DNA of 64,000 bases from positions 1 to 64,000 of the forward strand of contig JAJFGF010000014.1 of assembly GCA_021776245.1 (NCBI GenBank), in the 5' to 3' direction. This document shows, piece by piece, positions 30,884 through 40,753 of the stretch; position 1 is the first letter of the stretch; each line of letters begins with the position of its first letter. The translations under genes were made by a program, and so were the position numbers. The notes under the pieces were generated by a model, which was given only the letters and a program-made list of their open reading frames with translations, was not told the DNA's origin and did no database searches. This DNA is from Hyphococcus sp. Lineage in GTDB: Bacteria > Pseudomonadota > Alphaproteobacteria > Caulobacterales > Parvularculaceae.

Positions 30884-31621
30884 ATGGCGAAATCAAAAAA
30901 GAAGAAAAACAGGAAATGGCAAGACCTTGGCCCGCTCGACCGCCTGACGCTGATTTTTCGCGGGCTGGCCTGGGGCGTTGCATTTCTGTTTGTCGGATCG
31001 ATTGTCTGGGCTGGCGTTTACCGCTTTTCCGAACCGCCGGGGACTTTGTTGATGCTTGAGCGAAAGCTTGCCGGCGAGGTCATCGTCCATCCCTGGGTGG
31101 GGCTTGACGATATTTCACCGCATCTCGTCGCCGCGGTTATTGCCGCAGAAGACACGCGCTTTTGCGTCCATAACGGCATTGATTTTGATGCAATTGATGA
31201 CGCCATGACCGAGGCTGAAAACGGCAAACGGTTACGCGGCGCCTCGACCATCTCGCAGCAGACTGCAAAAAATGCGTTTTTGTGGGGGGGCCGAAGCTGG
31301 CTCAGAAAAGGCGGCGAAGCGTGGATGACGATGGTCATTGAAACCTTGTGGCCAAAGCGGCGGATCATGGAGGTTTATCTCAATGTTGCGGAATGGGGCG
31401 ATGGGCTTTTTGGCGCTGAGGCCGCTTCGCGAAAACGTTTTGGAAAATCGGCGAAAAACCTTACTCCACAGGAAGCTGCGTTGCTCGCGGCGGTGTTGCC
31501 TAACCCGCATAAATGGCGGGTCGATCCGCCAGGACCGTATGTGCGCAAGCGTACGCGAACGCTCCGGGGGCGGATGGGTCAGGTGAAGCGCGACGGACTT
31601 GACGCTTGCGTGGCGCGATAA
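30884..31621 (+). CDS. mtgA: monofunctional biosynthetic peptidoglycan transglycosylase
   Basis: AAEDTRFCVHNGIDFDAI, GASTISQQTAKNAFLW, KRRIMEVYLNVAEWGDGLFGAE (GT51 motifs). Confidence 0.93.
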   Translation: MAKSKKKKNRKWQDLGPLDRLTLIFRGLAWGVAFLFVGSIVWAGVYRFSEPPGTLLMLERKLAGEVIVHPWVGLDDISPHLVAAVIAAEDTRFCVHNGIDFDAIDDAMTEAENGKRLRGASTISQQTAKNAFLWGGRSWLRKGGEAWMTMVIETLWPKRRIMEVYLNVAEWGDGLFGAEAASRKRFGKSAKNLTPQEAALLAAVLPNPHKWRVDPPGPYVRKRTRTLRGRMGQVKRDGLDACVAR

Positions 31622-31640
31622 TCAGTGAATGGAGAAAAAG

Positions 31641-31964
31641 ATGAGCGTGATTGCAATTGCCTGTTACCGGCCAAAGCCGGGTAAGGAAAATGATTTGCAT
31701 GGGCTGATGAAAATACATTTGCCGATGTTACGCGCTGAGAGGCTGGTCGATGACGGGCCGTCGCTCTGCGGATGCGCCAGGGACGGAGCGGTTGTAGAAA
31801 TGTTCACATGGAAGTCCCAGGAGGCTATTGATGCCGCGCACAAAAACCCGGCCGTGCTTGCCATGTGGGACAAATACGCCAAGTGCTGCGATTATGCGCC
31901 GGTAGCGGATCTGGCTGAAGCAAAGGATCTGTTCTGCCAGCTGACGCCGCTTGATCTAACCTGA
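31641..31964 (+). CDS. hypothetical protein (ABM-like dimeric alpha/beta barrel)
   Basis: MSVIAIACYRPKPGKENDLHGLMKIHLPMLRAERL...FTWKSQEAIDAAHKNPAVLAMW. Confidence 0.65.
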   Translation: MSVIAIACYRPKPGKENDLHGLMKIHLPMLRAERLVDDGPSLCGCARDGAVVEMFTWKSQEAIDAAHKNPAVLAMWDKYAKCCDYAPVADLAEAKDLFCQLTPLDLT

Positions 31965-31976
31965 AGGGAAGCTTGA

Positions 31977-32216
31977 ATGACCGACCCGGTGATCGCCCAA
32001 AAATCGCCCATGCCTGTCGATGTTGAGATGGGCAAATCCTATTTTTGGTGCGCGTGCGGCAAATCTGCCAAGCAACCTTTTTGCGATGGCTCTCACGCCG
32101 GCACAGATTTCACGCCGATGAAATGGACGGCGGATGAAACCAAGCGCGTGTTCTTTTGTTGTTGCAAACACACCAGCGGTCAGCCCTTGTGCGACGGCAG
32201 CCATAACAAGCTCTAG
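31977..32216 (+). CDS. CDGSH iron-sulfur domain protein
   Basis: Two CDGSH motifs: CACGKSAKQPFCDGSH and CCCKHTSGQPLCDGSH. Confidence 0.93.
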   Translation: MTDPVIAQKSPMPVDVEMGKSYFWCACGKSAKQPFCDGSHAGTDFTPMKWTADETKRVFFCCCKHTSGQPLCDGSHNKL

Positions 32217-32222
32217 AAACCA

Positions 32223-32669
32223 ATGACCAGAACAACGTCCGAACGCCACACTGATATCCTCAACGGCTATAAGGCCGGGGGCTCGCGCTTTAGCGATTGG
32301 GCGGAAGAACATCTCGGCAGCTTCACGTTGACCCATTGGGAATGGGGCGAGGTCAATCTGCGCTGGGATATTGATGATCGTTTTGTGATGCCCGACGGGG
32401 TGATGTTTGGCGGGCATATAGCCTCGGTCGCCGATCATGTGGCGGGGCTCACGGCGATGACGGTGCTGACCCAGGACAATGAGCGCTTCCGCACGTCGCG
32501 ATTGGAGACCAATTATTTTCGGCCCCTGACCATGCCGCTGGCGACCATTGAGGGCCGCGTTGCCAACGCCTCGAAAACCCTCATCCATGTCGAGGCCGAC
32601 TTTTACAATGCCGACGAAAAGCTCGCCGTGCGGATCGCCGCGGTGCAGGTGCGCCGGATGACGGGCTAG
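32223..32669 (+). CDS. PaaI family thioesterase
   Basis: Hot-dog fold with DGVMFGGHIASVADHVAGLTAMT and TNYFRPL. Confidence 0.8.
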   Translation: MTRTTSERHTDILNGYKAGGSRFSDWAEEHLGSFTLTHWEWGEVNLRWDIDDRFVMPDGVMFGGHIASVADHVAGLTAMTVLTQDNERFRTSRLETNYFRPLTMPLATIEGRVANASKTLIHVEADFYNADEKLAVRIAAVQVRRMTG

Positions 32670-32717
32670 TTTTCACGCGGCTTGCACCCTCGCCAAACCC
32701 TGCCTAGAACCCGGCCC

Positions 32718-34847
32718 ATGCCGGAATTGCTGCTTGAAATATTTTCCGAAGAAATTCCGGCGCGCATGCAAATGCGCGCCGCCGCTGAGCTTGAGCGCCA
32801 GATAAATCAGCGTCTCATGGATGCCGGGTTTATGCCCGAAGGCGTCAAGGGATTTGCCGGGCCGCGGCGCTTGACGGTCGTTGCGACCGGTCTGCCTGCG
32901 CGCCAGCCCGACCGGCGCGAAGAAAAAAAAGGCCCACGCGCCGGCGCGCCGGAAAAAGCTATTGCCGGGTTTTTAAAATCCGCAGGGCTTTCCTCGCTCG
33001 ATCAATGCGAAAAGCGCGAGGACAAAAAGGGCGCTTTCTACGTCGCGGTGATCGAGCAAAAAGGTAAGCCGGCGGCAGAACTGATTGCCGAATTCGTTCC
33101 GGAGATCATGCGCGGCTTTCCCTGGCCGAAATCCATGCGCTGGGGCTCATCAAGCGGCGATGACGGCGATTTCAAATGGGTCCGGCCGATCCATCGTGTT
33201 CTATGCGCCTTTGATGCAGAGATTGTCGATTTTGAAATTGGCGGCGTGTCGTCTGGTGACAAGACCCAGGGCCATCGCTTCATGGCGCCCGATGAAATCC
33301 AGACGCGCAGCTTTGAAGATTATGCGGCGAAACTTCGCGCGGCGAAAGTCGTTCTCGAAAGCCATGAACGCAGAGAAATCATCGCCAAAGACGCGGCGAC
33401 CTTGTGCAAAGCGCAAGGCCTGGAATTGGTTGCCGATAAGGGGCTTTTAAATGAGGTTGCGGGGCTTGCCGAATGGCCCGTTGCGATCATGGGCGCCTTT
33501 GATGAAAAATTTCTGGCGCTGCCTGACGAAGTCCTGACGGCGTCGATGCGCGGTCATCAGAAATATTTCTCGGTCAAAAATCCAAAAACGGGACGTCTCG
33601 CCAACAAATTTGTCTGCATCGCCAATATTGAAGCATCCGATGGCGGCAAGGCAATGCGTGACGGTTATGAGCGCGTGTTGACGGCGCGGCTTTCCGATGG
33701 CTGGTATCTTTATAATCAGGATTTGAAAAAGCCGCTCAGTGACCGCGTCGCCGATCTCGACAAGGTAACTTTTTTCGAAGGGCTCGGTTCGGTCGGCGAC
33801 AAGGCGCGCCGCGTTGCAGCGCTCGCCAAGGAAATCGCCCCGACACTGGGCGCTAAACCAGACATTGCGGAACGCGCGGCGATGCTTGCGAAAGCCGACC
33901 TTGTCACTGGCATGGTCCATGAGTTTCCGGAACTCCAGGGCGCGATGGGCCGCTACTACGCGCTGGAACAGAACGAACCCACTGAGGTCGCCGATGCGAT
34001 CCGCGATCATTACAAGCCTGCGGGGCAGGACGATGATGTGCCGACGGCGCCTGTTTCTGTTGCCGTAGCGCTTGCGGATAGGTTGGTTTCACTCTTTGCA
34101 TTTTGGAGAATCGGCGAGCCCCCGACGGGCTCAAGTGATCCATTTGCTTTGCGGCGAGCGGCGCTTGGTGCAATAAAACTAATGCTAACTTGCAATATTC
34201 AACTTTCGCTTACTCGAGGCGTGTGTGAAAAACATTTTGCATCCGGACTTGGGCCGCACACATATTCGCCCAGTAGGGAGTCGCAGCAAGATGCTGAGCG
34301 CAGAACCTTGCAGCACCTTCTTTCGTTTTTTCATGAACGCCTGAAGGTTTACCTTAAGGATCAAGGCCATCGTTATGATCATATCGATGCGTTGCTCACG
34401 GACACAGATGGGAAGTTGCAGGACGATCTGGTTCTCATCGTCAACAAACTCAAAGCGCTGGAAGCTTTCCTCAAAACCGATGACGGAACAAACCTCGCGG
34501 CGGCCTATAAACGCGCGGCGAATATTTTGAAGGCTGAAGAAAAAAAAGATAAGGCGGCAGCAGAACCCGGCGGCGTCAGGGCGTCGCTCCTGCAGGAGTC
34601 CCAGGAAAAATTGCTGTTTGCCGCACTGGCTGACGCCGAGGCGAAAGTCGAAAAGGCGGCGGCGGCGGAGGATTTCGAAGCCGCCATGTCGGCGCTTGCC
34701 CTATTGCGCGCGCCGCTCGACGCCTTTTTCGAAAAAGTCACGGTCAATGCCGATGATGCTGATCTTCGCGCCAATCGCCTGTCGCTCTTGGCGCGCCTGC
34801 GCGCCGCAACGAGCAGAGTTGCTGATTTTTCAAAGCTTGAGGGATAA
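32718..34847 (+). CDS. glyS: glycyl-tRNA synthetase beta subunit
   Basis: MPELLLEIFSEEIPARMQMRAAAEL...FPWPKSMRWG...GSSDPFALRRAALG. Confidence 0.96.
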   Translation: MPELLLEIFSEEIPARMQMRAAAELERQINQRLMDAGFMPEGVKGFAGPRRLTVVATGLPARQPDRREEKKGPRAGAPEKAIAGFLKSAGLSSLDQCEKREDKKGAFYVAVIEQKGKPAAELIAEFVPEIMRGFPWPKSMRWGSSSGDDGDFKWVRPIHRVLCAFDAEIVDFEIGGVSSGDKTQGHRFMAPDEIQTRSFEDYAAKLRAAKVVLESHERREIIAKDAATLCKAQGLELVADKGLLNEVAGLAEWPVAIMGAFDEKFLALPDEVLTASMRGHQKYFSVKNPKTGRLANKFVCIANIEASDGGKAMRDGYERVLTARLSDGWYLYNQDLKKPLSDRVADLDKVTFFEGLGSVGDKARRVAALAKEIAPTLGAKPDIAERAAMLAKADLVTGMVHEFPELQGAMGRYYALEQNEPTEVADAIRDHYKPAGQDDDVPTAPVSVAVALADRLVSLFAFWRIGEPPTGSSDPFALRRAALGAIKLMLTCNIQLSLTRGVCEKHFASGLGPHTYSPSRESQQDAERRTLQHLLSFFHERLKVYLKDQGHRYDHIDALLTDTDGKLQDDLVLIVNKLKALEAFLKTDDGTNLAAAYKRAANILKAEEKKDKAAAEPGGVRASLLQESQEKLLFAALADAEAKVEKAAAAEDFEAAMSALALLRAPLDAFFEKVTVNADDADLRANRLSLLARLRAATSRVADFSKLEG

Positions 34848-34940
34848 GGCCTCCGAATCGTTTTTTCGCTTTCCTGACGATCGCTTTAGCGTTCCTAGTT
34901 CATGCGGCAATTTCGGGCCTGGAGCGGGCGGTCCGCCGCG

Positions 34941-35074
34941 CTAAAGCAAAATGCAAATAACCGGAATCGGCATTTTGCTTTAGGTTCTTGTTTTCGCATG
35001 ATGTTTCCGAAAGTTTGGCGGCAAAGCCGCCGAACTTTCGCCGTTAAAGGCTTCGCCTTTAACTTTGCATCATG
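34941..35074. repeat. multi-hairpin intergenic element (three nested/tandem stem-loops)
   Basis: CTAAAGCAAAATGC/GCATTTTGCTTTAG (14 bp); CGAAAGTTTGGCGGC-AAA-GCCGCCGAACTTTCG (15 bp, one T-G pair); GTTAAAGGC-TTC-GCCTTTAAC (9 bp); outer CATGATG/CATCATG stem enclosing the last two. Confidence 0.8.
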
Positions 35075-35219
35075 GTCTAAGCCATGGCGCGTAATCAACT
35101 GGCCCGGGCATAGTCATTGCAGGCTCGGTGATTGGCGGTTTTTTGCCGCAAGAATCGCCCCAAATGGACGGCGCGCGGTTGCGACAACGAAACGAGATGG
35201 AAGGCAGTAAAGGGTAAAA

Positions 35220-37910
35220 ATGGGGAACGATCACATGAGCGGCCGGAAATGGGTTTACAGCTTTGGGGCCGGCGCCGCAGAGGGCGACGCCTCGATGAAA
35301 AACCTGCTCGGCGGCAAGGGCGCGAACCTTGCCGAAATGTCGAGCCTTGGTCTGCCCGTGCCGCCGGGCTTTACCCTCACGACCGAGGTCTGCACCGCCT
35401 ATTATGAAAATGATCGCCAATATCCCGGCGGTCTCAAAGATCAGGCCGACGCCGCTGTCGCAAAAGTCGGCAAAGCCGTCGGCATGATTTTCGGCGATCC
35501 CAAAAATCCGTTGCTGGTGTCTGTGCGATCGGGCGCGCGCGCATCGATGCCCGGCATGATGGATACGGTTCTAAATCTCGGCCTCAATGATGAAACTGTC
35601 AAAGGTCTCGCCGCGCTTTCCGGCGACGAGCGCTTTGCCTATGACAGCTATCGCCGTTTCATCCAGATGTTTTGCGATGTCGTCCTTGGCGTAGAGCACT
35701 ATGTTTTTGAGGAAATCCTCGAGACCTATAAAGAAGAGCACGACTATTTCCTCGATACGGATCTGACAGCTGACGACTGGAAGAAAATCATCGCCGGCTA
35801 CAAGGTTGCGGTGACCGCTGCGCTCGGCGCGCCGTTTCCGCAAGATCCCGGCGAACAGCTTTGGGGCGCCATTGGCGCCGTCTTCGGGTCGTGGCGCAAT
35901 GACCGCGCTGACACTTATCGCCGTCTCCATAACATCCCGGAAAGCTGGGGCACCGCGGTCAATATCCAGGCAATGGTGTTCGGCAATATGGGCGAAACAT
36001 CTGCAACGGGCGTTGCGTTTACCCGCGATCCTTCGACTGGCGCGAATGAATATTACGGTGAGTTCCTGATCAATGCGCAGGGCGAAGATGTTGTGGCGGG
36101 CATCAGAACGCCGCAGACGCTGACAAAGCGCGCACGCGAAGCCATGGGCGAAACTGCGCCGTCCATGGAAGAAGCAATGCCGCAGGCCTTTGGCGAACTC
36201 GCAAAGGTCTTTGACCGCCTCGAAAAACATTACCGCGACATGCAGGATATTGAATTCACGATCCAGCAAGGCAAGTTGTGGATGCTGCAGACCCGCAACG
36301 GGAAACGCACCGCAAAGGCTGCGCTGAAGATCGCCGTTGATTTGTGTGACGACGGATTGATCTCTAAAGACGAAGCGGTGATGCGGGTCGATCCGCATTC
36401 TCTCGACCAGCTTCTTCACCCGTCGCTCGACCCAAATGCGCCGCGCGATCTTATTTTGACCGGGCTGCCGGCATCGCCGGGCGCGGCGTCTGGCGAAGTG
36501 GTGTTCAATTCCGACGAGGCTGAAAGATTAAGCCAGGAAGGCCGCAAGGTTATTCTGGTGCGTGTTGAGACGAGCCCTGAGGATATTCACGGGATGCACG
36601 CAGCAAAAGCGATCATCACCGCCCGCGGCGGGATGACCAGCCATGCGGCAGTCGTGGCGCGCGGCATGGGCCGCCCATGTGTTTGCGGCGCCGGCGATCT
36701 TAAAATCGATGCATCCGGCGAGCATTTCAGCGTTGGCGGCCGCAAGGTCAATAAGGGCGATGTGATTACGGTTGAGGGCGGCGAGGGCAAGGTATTTCTC
36801 GGCGAAGTCGCTACCCTGCAGCCGGAATTGTCGGACGATTTTGCAAAACTCATGAGTTGGGCCGATGCGGCGCGGCGTATGCGCGTGCGCGCCAATGCTG
36901 AAACGCCCAACGACGCGCAAGTCGCCCGTGATTTTGGCGCCGAAGGCATCGGGCTCTGCCGCACCGAGCACATGTTTTTTGAAACCGACCGGATCATTGC
37001 GGTCCGCGAGATGATTCTTGCTGAAGACAAGGAAGGCCGCGAGGCGGCGCTCGCGAAACTATTGCCCATGCAGCGTTCGGATTTTGAAGAGATCTTTCGC
37101 GTCATGCGCGGCCTGCCGGTGACCGTGCGGTTGCTCGATCCGCCGCTCCACGAATTCCTGCCCCACTCCGACGAAGAGATTGAGGAAGTTGCAAAGTCTT
37201 CCGGTATGGATGCGCAAAAATTGAAAGACCGCGCCCACAAGCTGCATGAGTTTAATCCGATGCTGGGCCATCGCGGTTGCCGCCTCGGCGTATCCTATCC
37301 CGAAATTTACGAAATGCAGGCGCGTGCGATCATCGAGGCGGCGTGCGCGATCGCGGCCGAGACCGGCGAAAAAGTCGTGCCGGAAATCATGATCCCGCTG
37401 GTCGCCAAGCGTGAGGAGCTGGCGTTCTTGAAATCCCGCATTGACGCCGTGGCGGCGACAGTGCTCACGGAAAAACAGACTGAGTTGGACTATCTGGTCG
37501 GCACGATGATCGAATTGCCGCGCGCGGCGCTGACCGCCGATGAAATTGCCCGGGATGCGGCGTTTTTCTCGTTTGGCACCAATGATCTGACGCAGACCAC
37601 ATTTGGCCTTTCGCGGGACGATTCCGCGTCGTTTTTGCCGGATTACATGCGGCAGGGCATTTTCGACCGTGATCCCTTTGTCACAATTGACGAGCAAGGC
37701 GTCGGCGCATTGGTGGAAATTGCCGCCGAACGGGGCCGGAAAACCCGTCCCGATTTGAAACTCGGCATTTGCGGTGAACATGGCGGCGACCCCGATTCAA
37801 TCGCCTTTGTAGAGAGGGTCGGGCTCGATTATGTCTCCTGTTCGCCTTATAGAACGCCGATTGCGCGCCTTGCGGCGGCTCAATCAAACCTCCGTGACAA
37901 AATAGCCTGA
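35220..37910 (+). CDS. ppdK: pyruvate, phosphate dikinase
   Basis: KWVYSFGAGAAEGDASMKNLLGGKGANLAEM, GGMTSHAAVVARGMGRPCVCGAGDL phosphohistidine motif, C-terminal PEP-utilising domain. Alternative start at 35235. Confidence 0.97.
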   Translation: MGNDHMSGRKWVYSFGAGAAEGDASMKNLLGGKGANLAEMSSLGLPVPPGFTLTTEVCTAYYENDRQYPGGLKDQADAAVAKVGKAVGMIFGDPKNPLLVSVRSGARASMPGMMDTVLNLGLNDETVKGLAALSGDERFAYDSYRRFIQMFCDVVLGVEHYVFEEILETYKEEHDYFLDTDLTADDWKKIIAGYKVAVTAALGAPFPQDPGEQLWGAIGAVFGSWRNDRADTYRRLHNIPESWGTAVNIQAMVFGNMGETSATGVAFTRDPSTGANEYYGEFLINAQGEDVVAGIRTPQTLTKRAREAMGETAPSMEEAMPQAFGELAKVFDRLEKHYRDMQDIEFTIQQGKLWMLQTRNGKRTAKAALKIAVDLCDDGLISKDEAVMRVDPHSLDQLLHPSLDPNAPRDLILTGLPASPGAASGEVVFNSDEAERLSQEGRKVILVRVETSPEDIHGMHAAKAIITARGGMTSHAAVVARGMGRPCVCGAGDLKIDASGEHFSVGGRKVNKGDVITVEGGEGKVFLGEVATLQPELSDDFAKLMSWADAARRMRVRANAETPNDAQVARDFGAEGIGLCRTEHMFFETDRIIAVREMILAEDKEGREAALAKLLPMQRSDFEEIFRVMRGLPVTVRLLDPPLHEFLPHSDEEIEEVAKSSGMDAQKLKDRAHKLHEFNPMLGHRGCRLGVSYPEIYEMQARAIIEAACAIAAETGEKVVPEIMIPLVAKREELAFLKSRIDAVAATVLTEKQTELDYLVGTMIELPRAALTADEIARDAAFFSFGTNDLTQTTFGLSRDDSASFLPDYMRQGIFDRDPFVTIDEQGVGALVEIAAERGRKTRPDLKLGICGEHGGDPDSIAFVERVGLDYVSCSPYRTPIARLAAAQSNLRDKIA

Positions 37911-38061
37911 TTGCGCTCATAGATCATTTCAATTCGTTTCAGACAGCTTTTTCCCCAAGCGAATCAGTACTTTACAGGCTGATATCAGTAGTTAATAATA
38001 GATTAACGCACGCGGAATTCATTTGCGTGAGTGGGGCAGGGGCGCCATATAATGCCATGAG

Positions 38062-38087
38062 AACGCGCTCCGAAGGCGCGTTTTTTG
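38062..38087 (+). terminator. terminator-like hairpin between ppdK and the cell wall hydrolase
   Basis: AACGCGC-TCCGAAG-GCGCGTT with a T6 run. Confidence 0.65.
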
Positions 38088-38152
38088 CGTCTCTATGGAC
38101 GGCTGTTGCGTATCCCTTTTCGGGGCGTGGTGGAAAGAAAAGACTGAAGAAA

Positions 38153-38926
38153 ATGACGGCTCGATACGGACATAATGACCATGAGGTCAGCTGGACCATG
38201 CGCAGTCTTTTGGCTGCGGGTATGGTCTCTGTCTGTATTGTGGCGACGGCCATGCGGACCTCAGTCAATGCCGAGCGCGTCGAAGCCGTGGAAACCGCGC
38301 AACTGGCGATGGCTCAGGAAGCGCAGCTGGTTACTGATCTCGCCAATTATCTGGCGGCGGAAACAGCCGCTGCGCGCGAAGCGCTAGATGCGCCGCGTCT
38401 GAAGCCGGCGGTCCCGACGGCGGCAATGATGACGTCCACCGACGCTATTGCAGCGCTTGCAAATTTTGATTTCACCGAGCTCACCGTTGCGAAACTCGAC
38501 GGCGAAGAACGCGCCTGCCTGGCGCAGGCAATCTATTATGAGGCGCGATCGGAACCGCGAGTCGGCCAACTTGCTGTGGCGGATGTTGTTTTAAACCGGA
38601 CGCGGAGCCCGCTATATCCGAATTCGATCTGCGAAGTTGTGTTCCAGGGCGCCGAGCGCCGGACCGGTTGCCAGTTCTCGTTTACCTGTGACGGCGCTAT
38701 GCAGGCGCGACTGAACCAACGCAAATGGAAAGCATCGCAAGATCTTGCGGGCGCTGTCCTTGCGGGCGTGCGCGCGCCGGTTAGCCGCAACGCGACCCAT
38801 TATCACGCAACTTATGTGACGCCCTATTGGGCAAAATCGCTGACCCCGACTGCGACCATCGGCACGCATAAGTTTTATAAGTTCCCGAGCCGGCGCACCG
38901 TCGCTGCTGCTCCGGCGGCGATGTAG
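38153..38926 (+). CDS. cell wall hydrolase (SleB-like)
   Basis: CLAQAIYYEARSEPRVGQLAVADVVLNRTRSPLYPNSICEVVFQ...CQFSFTCDG; ORF extends to 38027 but start at 38153 preferred because a terminator-like hairpin lies at 38062-38087. Confidence 0.88.
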   Translation: MTARYGHNDHEVSWTMRSLLAAGMVSVCIVATAMRTSVNAERVEAVETAQLAMAQEAQLVTDLANYLAAETAAAREALDAPRLKPAVPTAAMMTSTDAIAALANFDFTELTVAKLDGEERACLAQAIYYEARSEPRVGQLAVADVVLNRTRSPLYPNSICEVVFQGAERRTGCQFSFTCDGAMQARLNQRKWKASQDLAGAVLAGVRAPVSRNATHYHATYVTPYWAKSLTPTATIGTHKFYKFPSRRTVAAAPAAM

Positions 38927-38927
38927 T

Positions 38928-39908
38928 TTATTCTGTCGCCAGACAGATTTCTTCGCCTTCTTCCGCAATATTAAAACCCGCTTCCCGAACCGTTTCACGC
39001 TCGCTTGCTGTGGGATCATGTAGCGGGTTGGTGTGGTTCATATGAATGAACCGCACTTTGGTTTTCTCATCAGGCGACAAAGGCGCGAAACGCTTCATTG
39101 AATGTGAAACAAAGGGATGCGGAAAGCCGCTCATGTCGCGGCCGGGAATTTCGCCATCTGCAAAAAACGATGCATCGAGATAGACAAAGTCGACGCTCGC
39201 GATCATCTCTTCTATGCGCGTTCCTTGATCGTCCCATTCCTCCCAGCTGTCGATATCAGGAATAAACAGCGCGGATTTTTCAGGTGTCTCGATTTTGTAG
39301 CCAACCACTTCGGAAAACTCCTGACGATGGGGAACCAGAAACGGCGTTACCGATATGCCATCGGTAAGCATTTCGGCTTCTCCCGCATTCATGATCGCCA
39401 GGGTGATGTTGTAATATTTGACGAGCTGGCTCCACGGGCCATTATTTGACAAATAATCGGCCATGCGCGGCATTGCATAGACAGGAACATTTTGCGCGCC
39501 AGCCGCTTCATGGCCGAGCATCATCAGCCCGGCATAATGGCCAATATGGGCGTGGGTCAGGAATACGCCGTCGAGCTGCACCTGCTTTTCATGGGGTGCG
39601 ACCAGGTTGAGCGCATGTAGTTGCTCCTTGATGTCGGGCGTCGCCTCAAACAGCCAGCGCCTCGGCGCCGCTTCTCGCCGGTCGATCAACGCCAGCGACG
39701 TTGCATGCCGCTTTAAAGAAGGGTCCGCCCAGGCCGGATCGCCGGAATTGCCGATCTGCGGTTTGCCGGCGTCCTGGGCGACGCCGAGGACGAGAAGCGA
39801 GATTTCGCATTGTCGCGCTTCTTCAACAGGGTGCGATTCGTCAGGCGCCGGCTCGCGGGAACAGGCCGCAAGGAAAGCCGCGGCAAGGGCGAGCGCGCCG
39901 CGCATCAT
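38928..39908 (-). CDS. PqqB-like MBL-fold hydrolase, predicted lipoprotein
   Basis: LALAAAFLAACSRE lipobox; LLVLGVAQDAGKPQIGN...FLTHAHIGHYAGLMMLGHEA. Confidence 0.8.
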   Translation of the reverse strand: MMRGALALAAAFLAACSREPAPDESHPVEEARQCEISLLVLGVAQDAGKPQIGNSGDPAWADPSLKRHATSLALIDRREAAPRRWLFEATPDIKEQLHALNLVAPHEKQVQLDGVFLTHAHIGHYAGLMMLGHEAAGAQNVPVYAMPRMADYLSNNGPWSQLVKYYNITLAIMNAGEAEMLTDGISVTPFLVPHRQEFSEVVGYKIETPEKSALFIPDIDSWEEWDDQGTRIEEMIASVDFVYLDASFFADGEIPGRDMSGFPHPFVSHSMKRFAPLSPDEKTKVRFIHMNHTNPLHDPTASERETVREAGFNIAEEGEEICLATE

Positions 39909-40753
39909 TTGAAATCCATCCCGAGATCAAGGCCGGGCGCCGAATGGGTGATCCAGCCTGACGAGATCACGTCAATGCCGGTCTCGGCAATGGCCCGAAC
40001 CGTCTCGACGGTCACATTGCCGGAAGCTTCCAGCACGGCGCGGCCATTATTGATCGCGACGGCCTTTTTCAAATCATCTGTAGACATATTATCAAGGAGG
40101 ACAACGTCGGCGCCTTCGTCCAGCGCTTGTGTCAATTGCGCGAGGCCATCCACTTCGATTTCGATTTTCACCATGTGACCGGCTGCTGCACGCGCAGCGC
40201 GCAACGCATTAGCGATGCCGCCCGATGCGGCGATGTGATTATCCTTGATCATCACGGCATCATACAAACCGAAACGATGATTGTGGCCGCCGCCGCAGCG
40301 CACGGCGTGTTTTTCAAACGCCCTGAGACCCGGCGTGGTTTTGCGCGTACAGGTAATTTTCGCCTTTGTGCCTTTTATGGAGTCAACCAGCGCAGCGGTT
40401 GCTGTGGCGACACCCGAAAGATGGCCGAGAAAATTAAGCGCAACGCGCTCAGCGGAAAGAATGCTGCGGGCCGTGCCTTCAATCCCCAGAACAATGTCAC
40501 CGGTTTCGACGCGTGCGCCGTCATCCTTTTCAATTGAAATGCGGACCGCCGGATCAACAAGGCGAAAGGCGGCCAGCGCCAGGTCTATTCCGGCGATGAC
40601 TCCAGATTTGCGCGCGGCAATGATTGCTGTTGAGGTCGCATTCGCCGGGATTGTCGCGGCGGTCGTGATATCGCCCGCGTCGCCGAAATCTTCGCGCAAA
40701 GCGCGCGAAACCACTTTGTCAATAATCAGCGGCGACAGGCGTTGCGCGGTCAT
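39905..40753 (-). CDS. nadC: nicotinate-nucleotide pyrophosphorylase (carboxylating)
   Basis: TRKTTPGLRAFEKHAVRCGGGHNHRFGLYDAVMIKDNH. Confidence 0.96.
   Translation of the reverse strand: MTAQRLSPLIIDKVVSRALREDFGDAGDITTAATIPANATSTAIIAARKSGVIAGIDLALAAFRLVDPAVRISIEKDDGARVETGDIVLGIEGTARSILSAERVALNFLGHLSGVATATAALVDSIKGTKAKITCTRKTTPGLRAFEKHAVRCGGGHNHRFGLYDAVMIKDNHIAASGGIANALRAARAAAGHMVKIEIEVDGLAQLTQALDEGADVVLLDNMSTDDLKKAVAINNGRAVLEASGNVTVETVRAIAETGIDVISSGWITHSAPGLDLGMDFK

Noticed and set aside
35571-36419. 282-aa minus-strand ORF opposite ppdK
   Set aside because: Antisense shadow of ppdK; no independent evidence.
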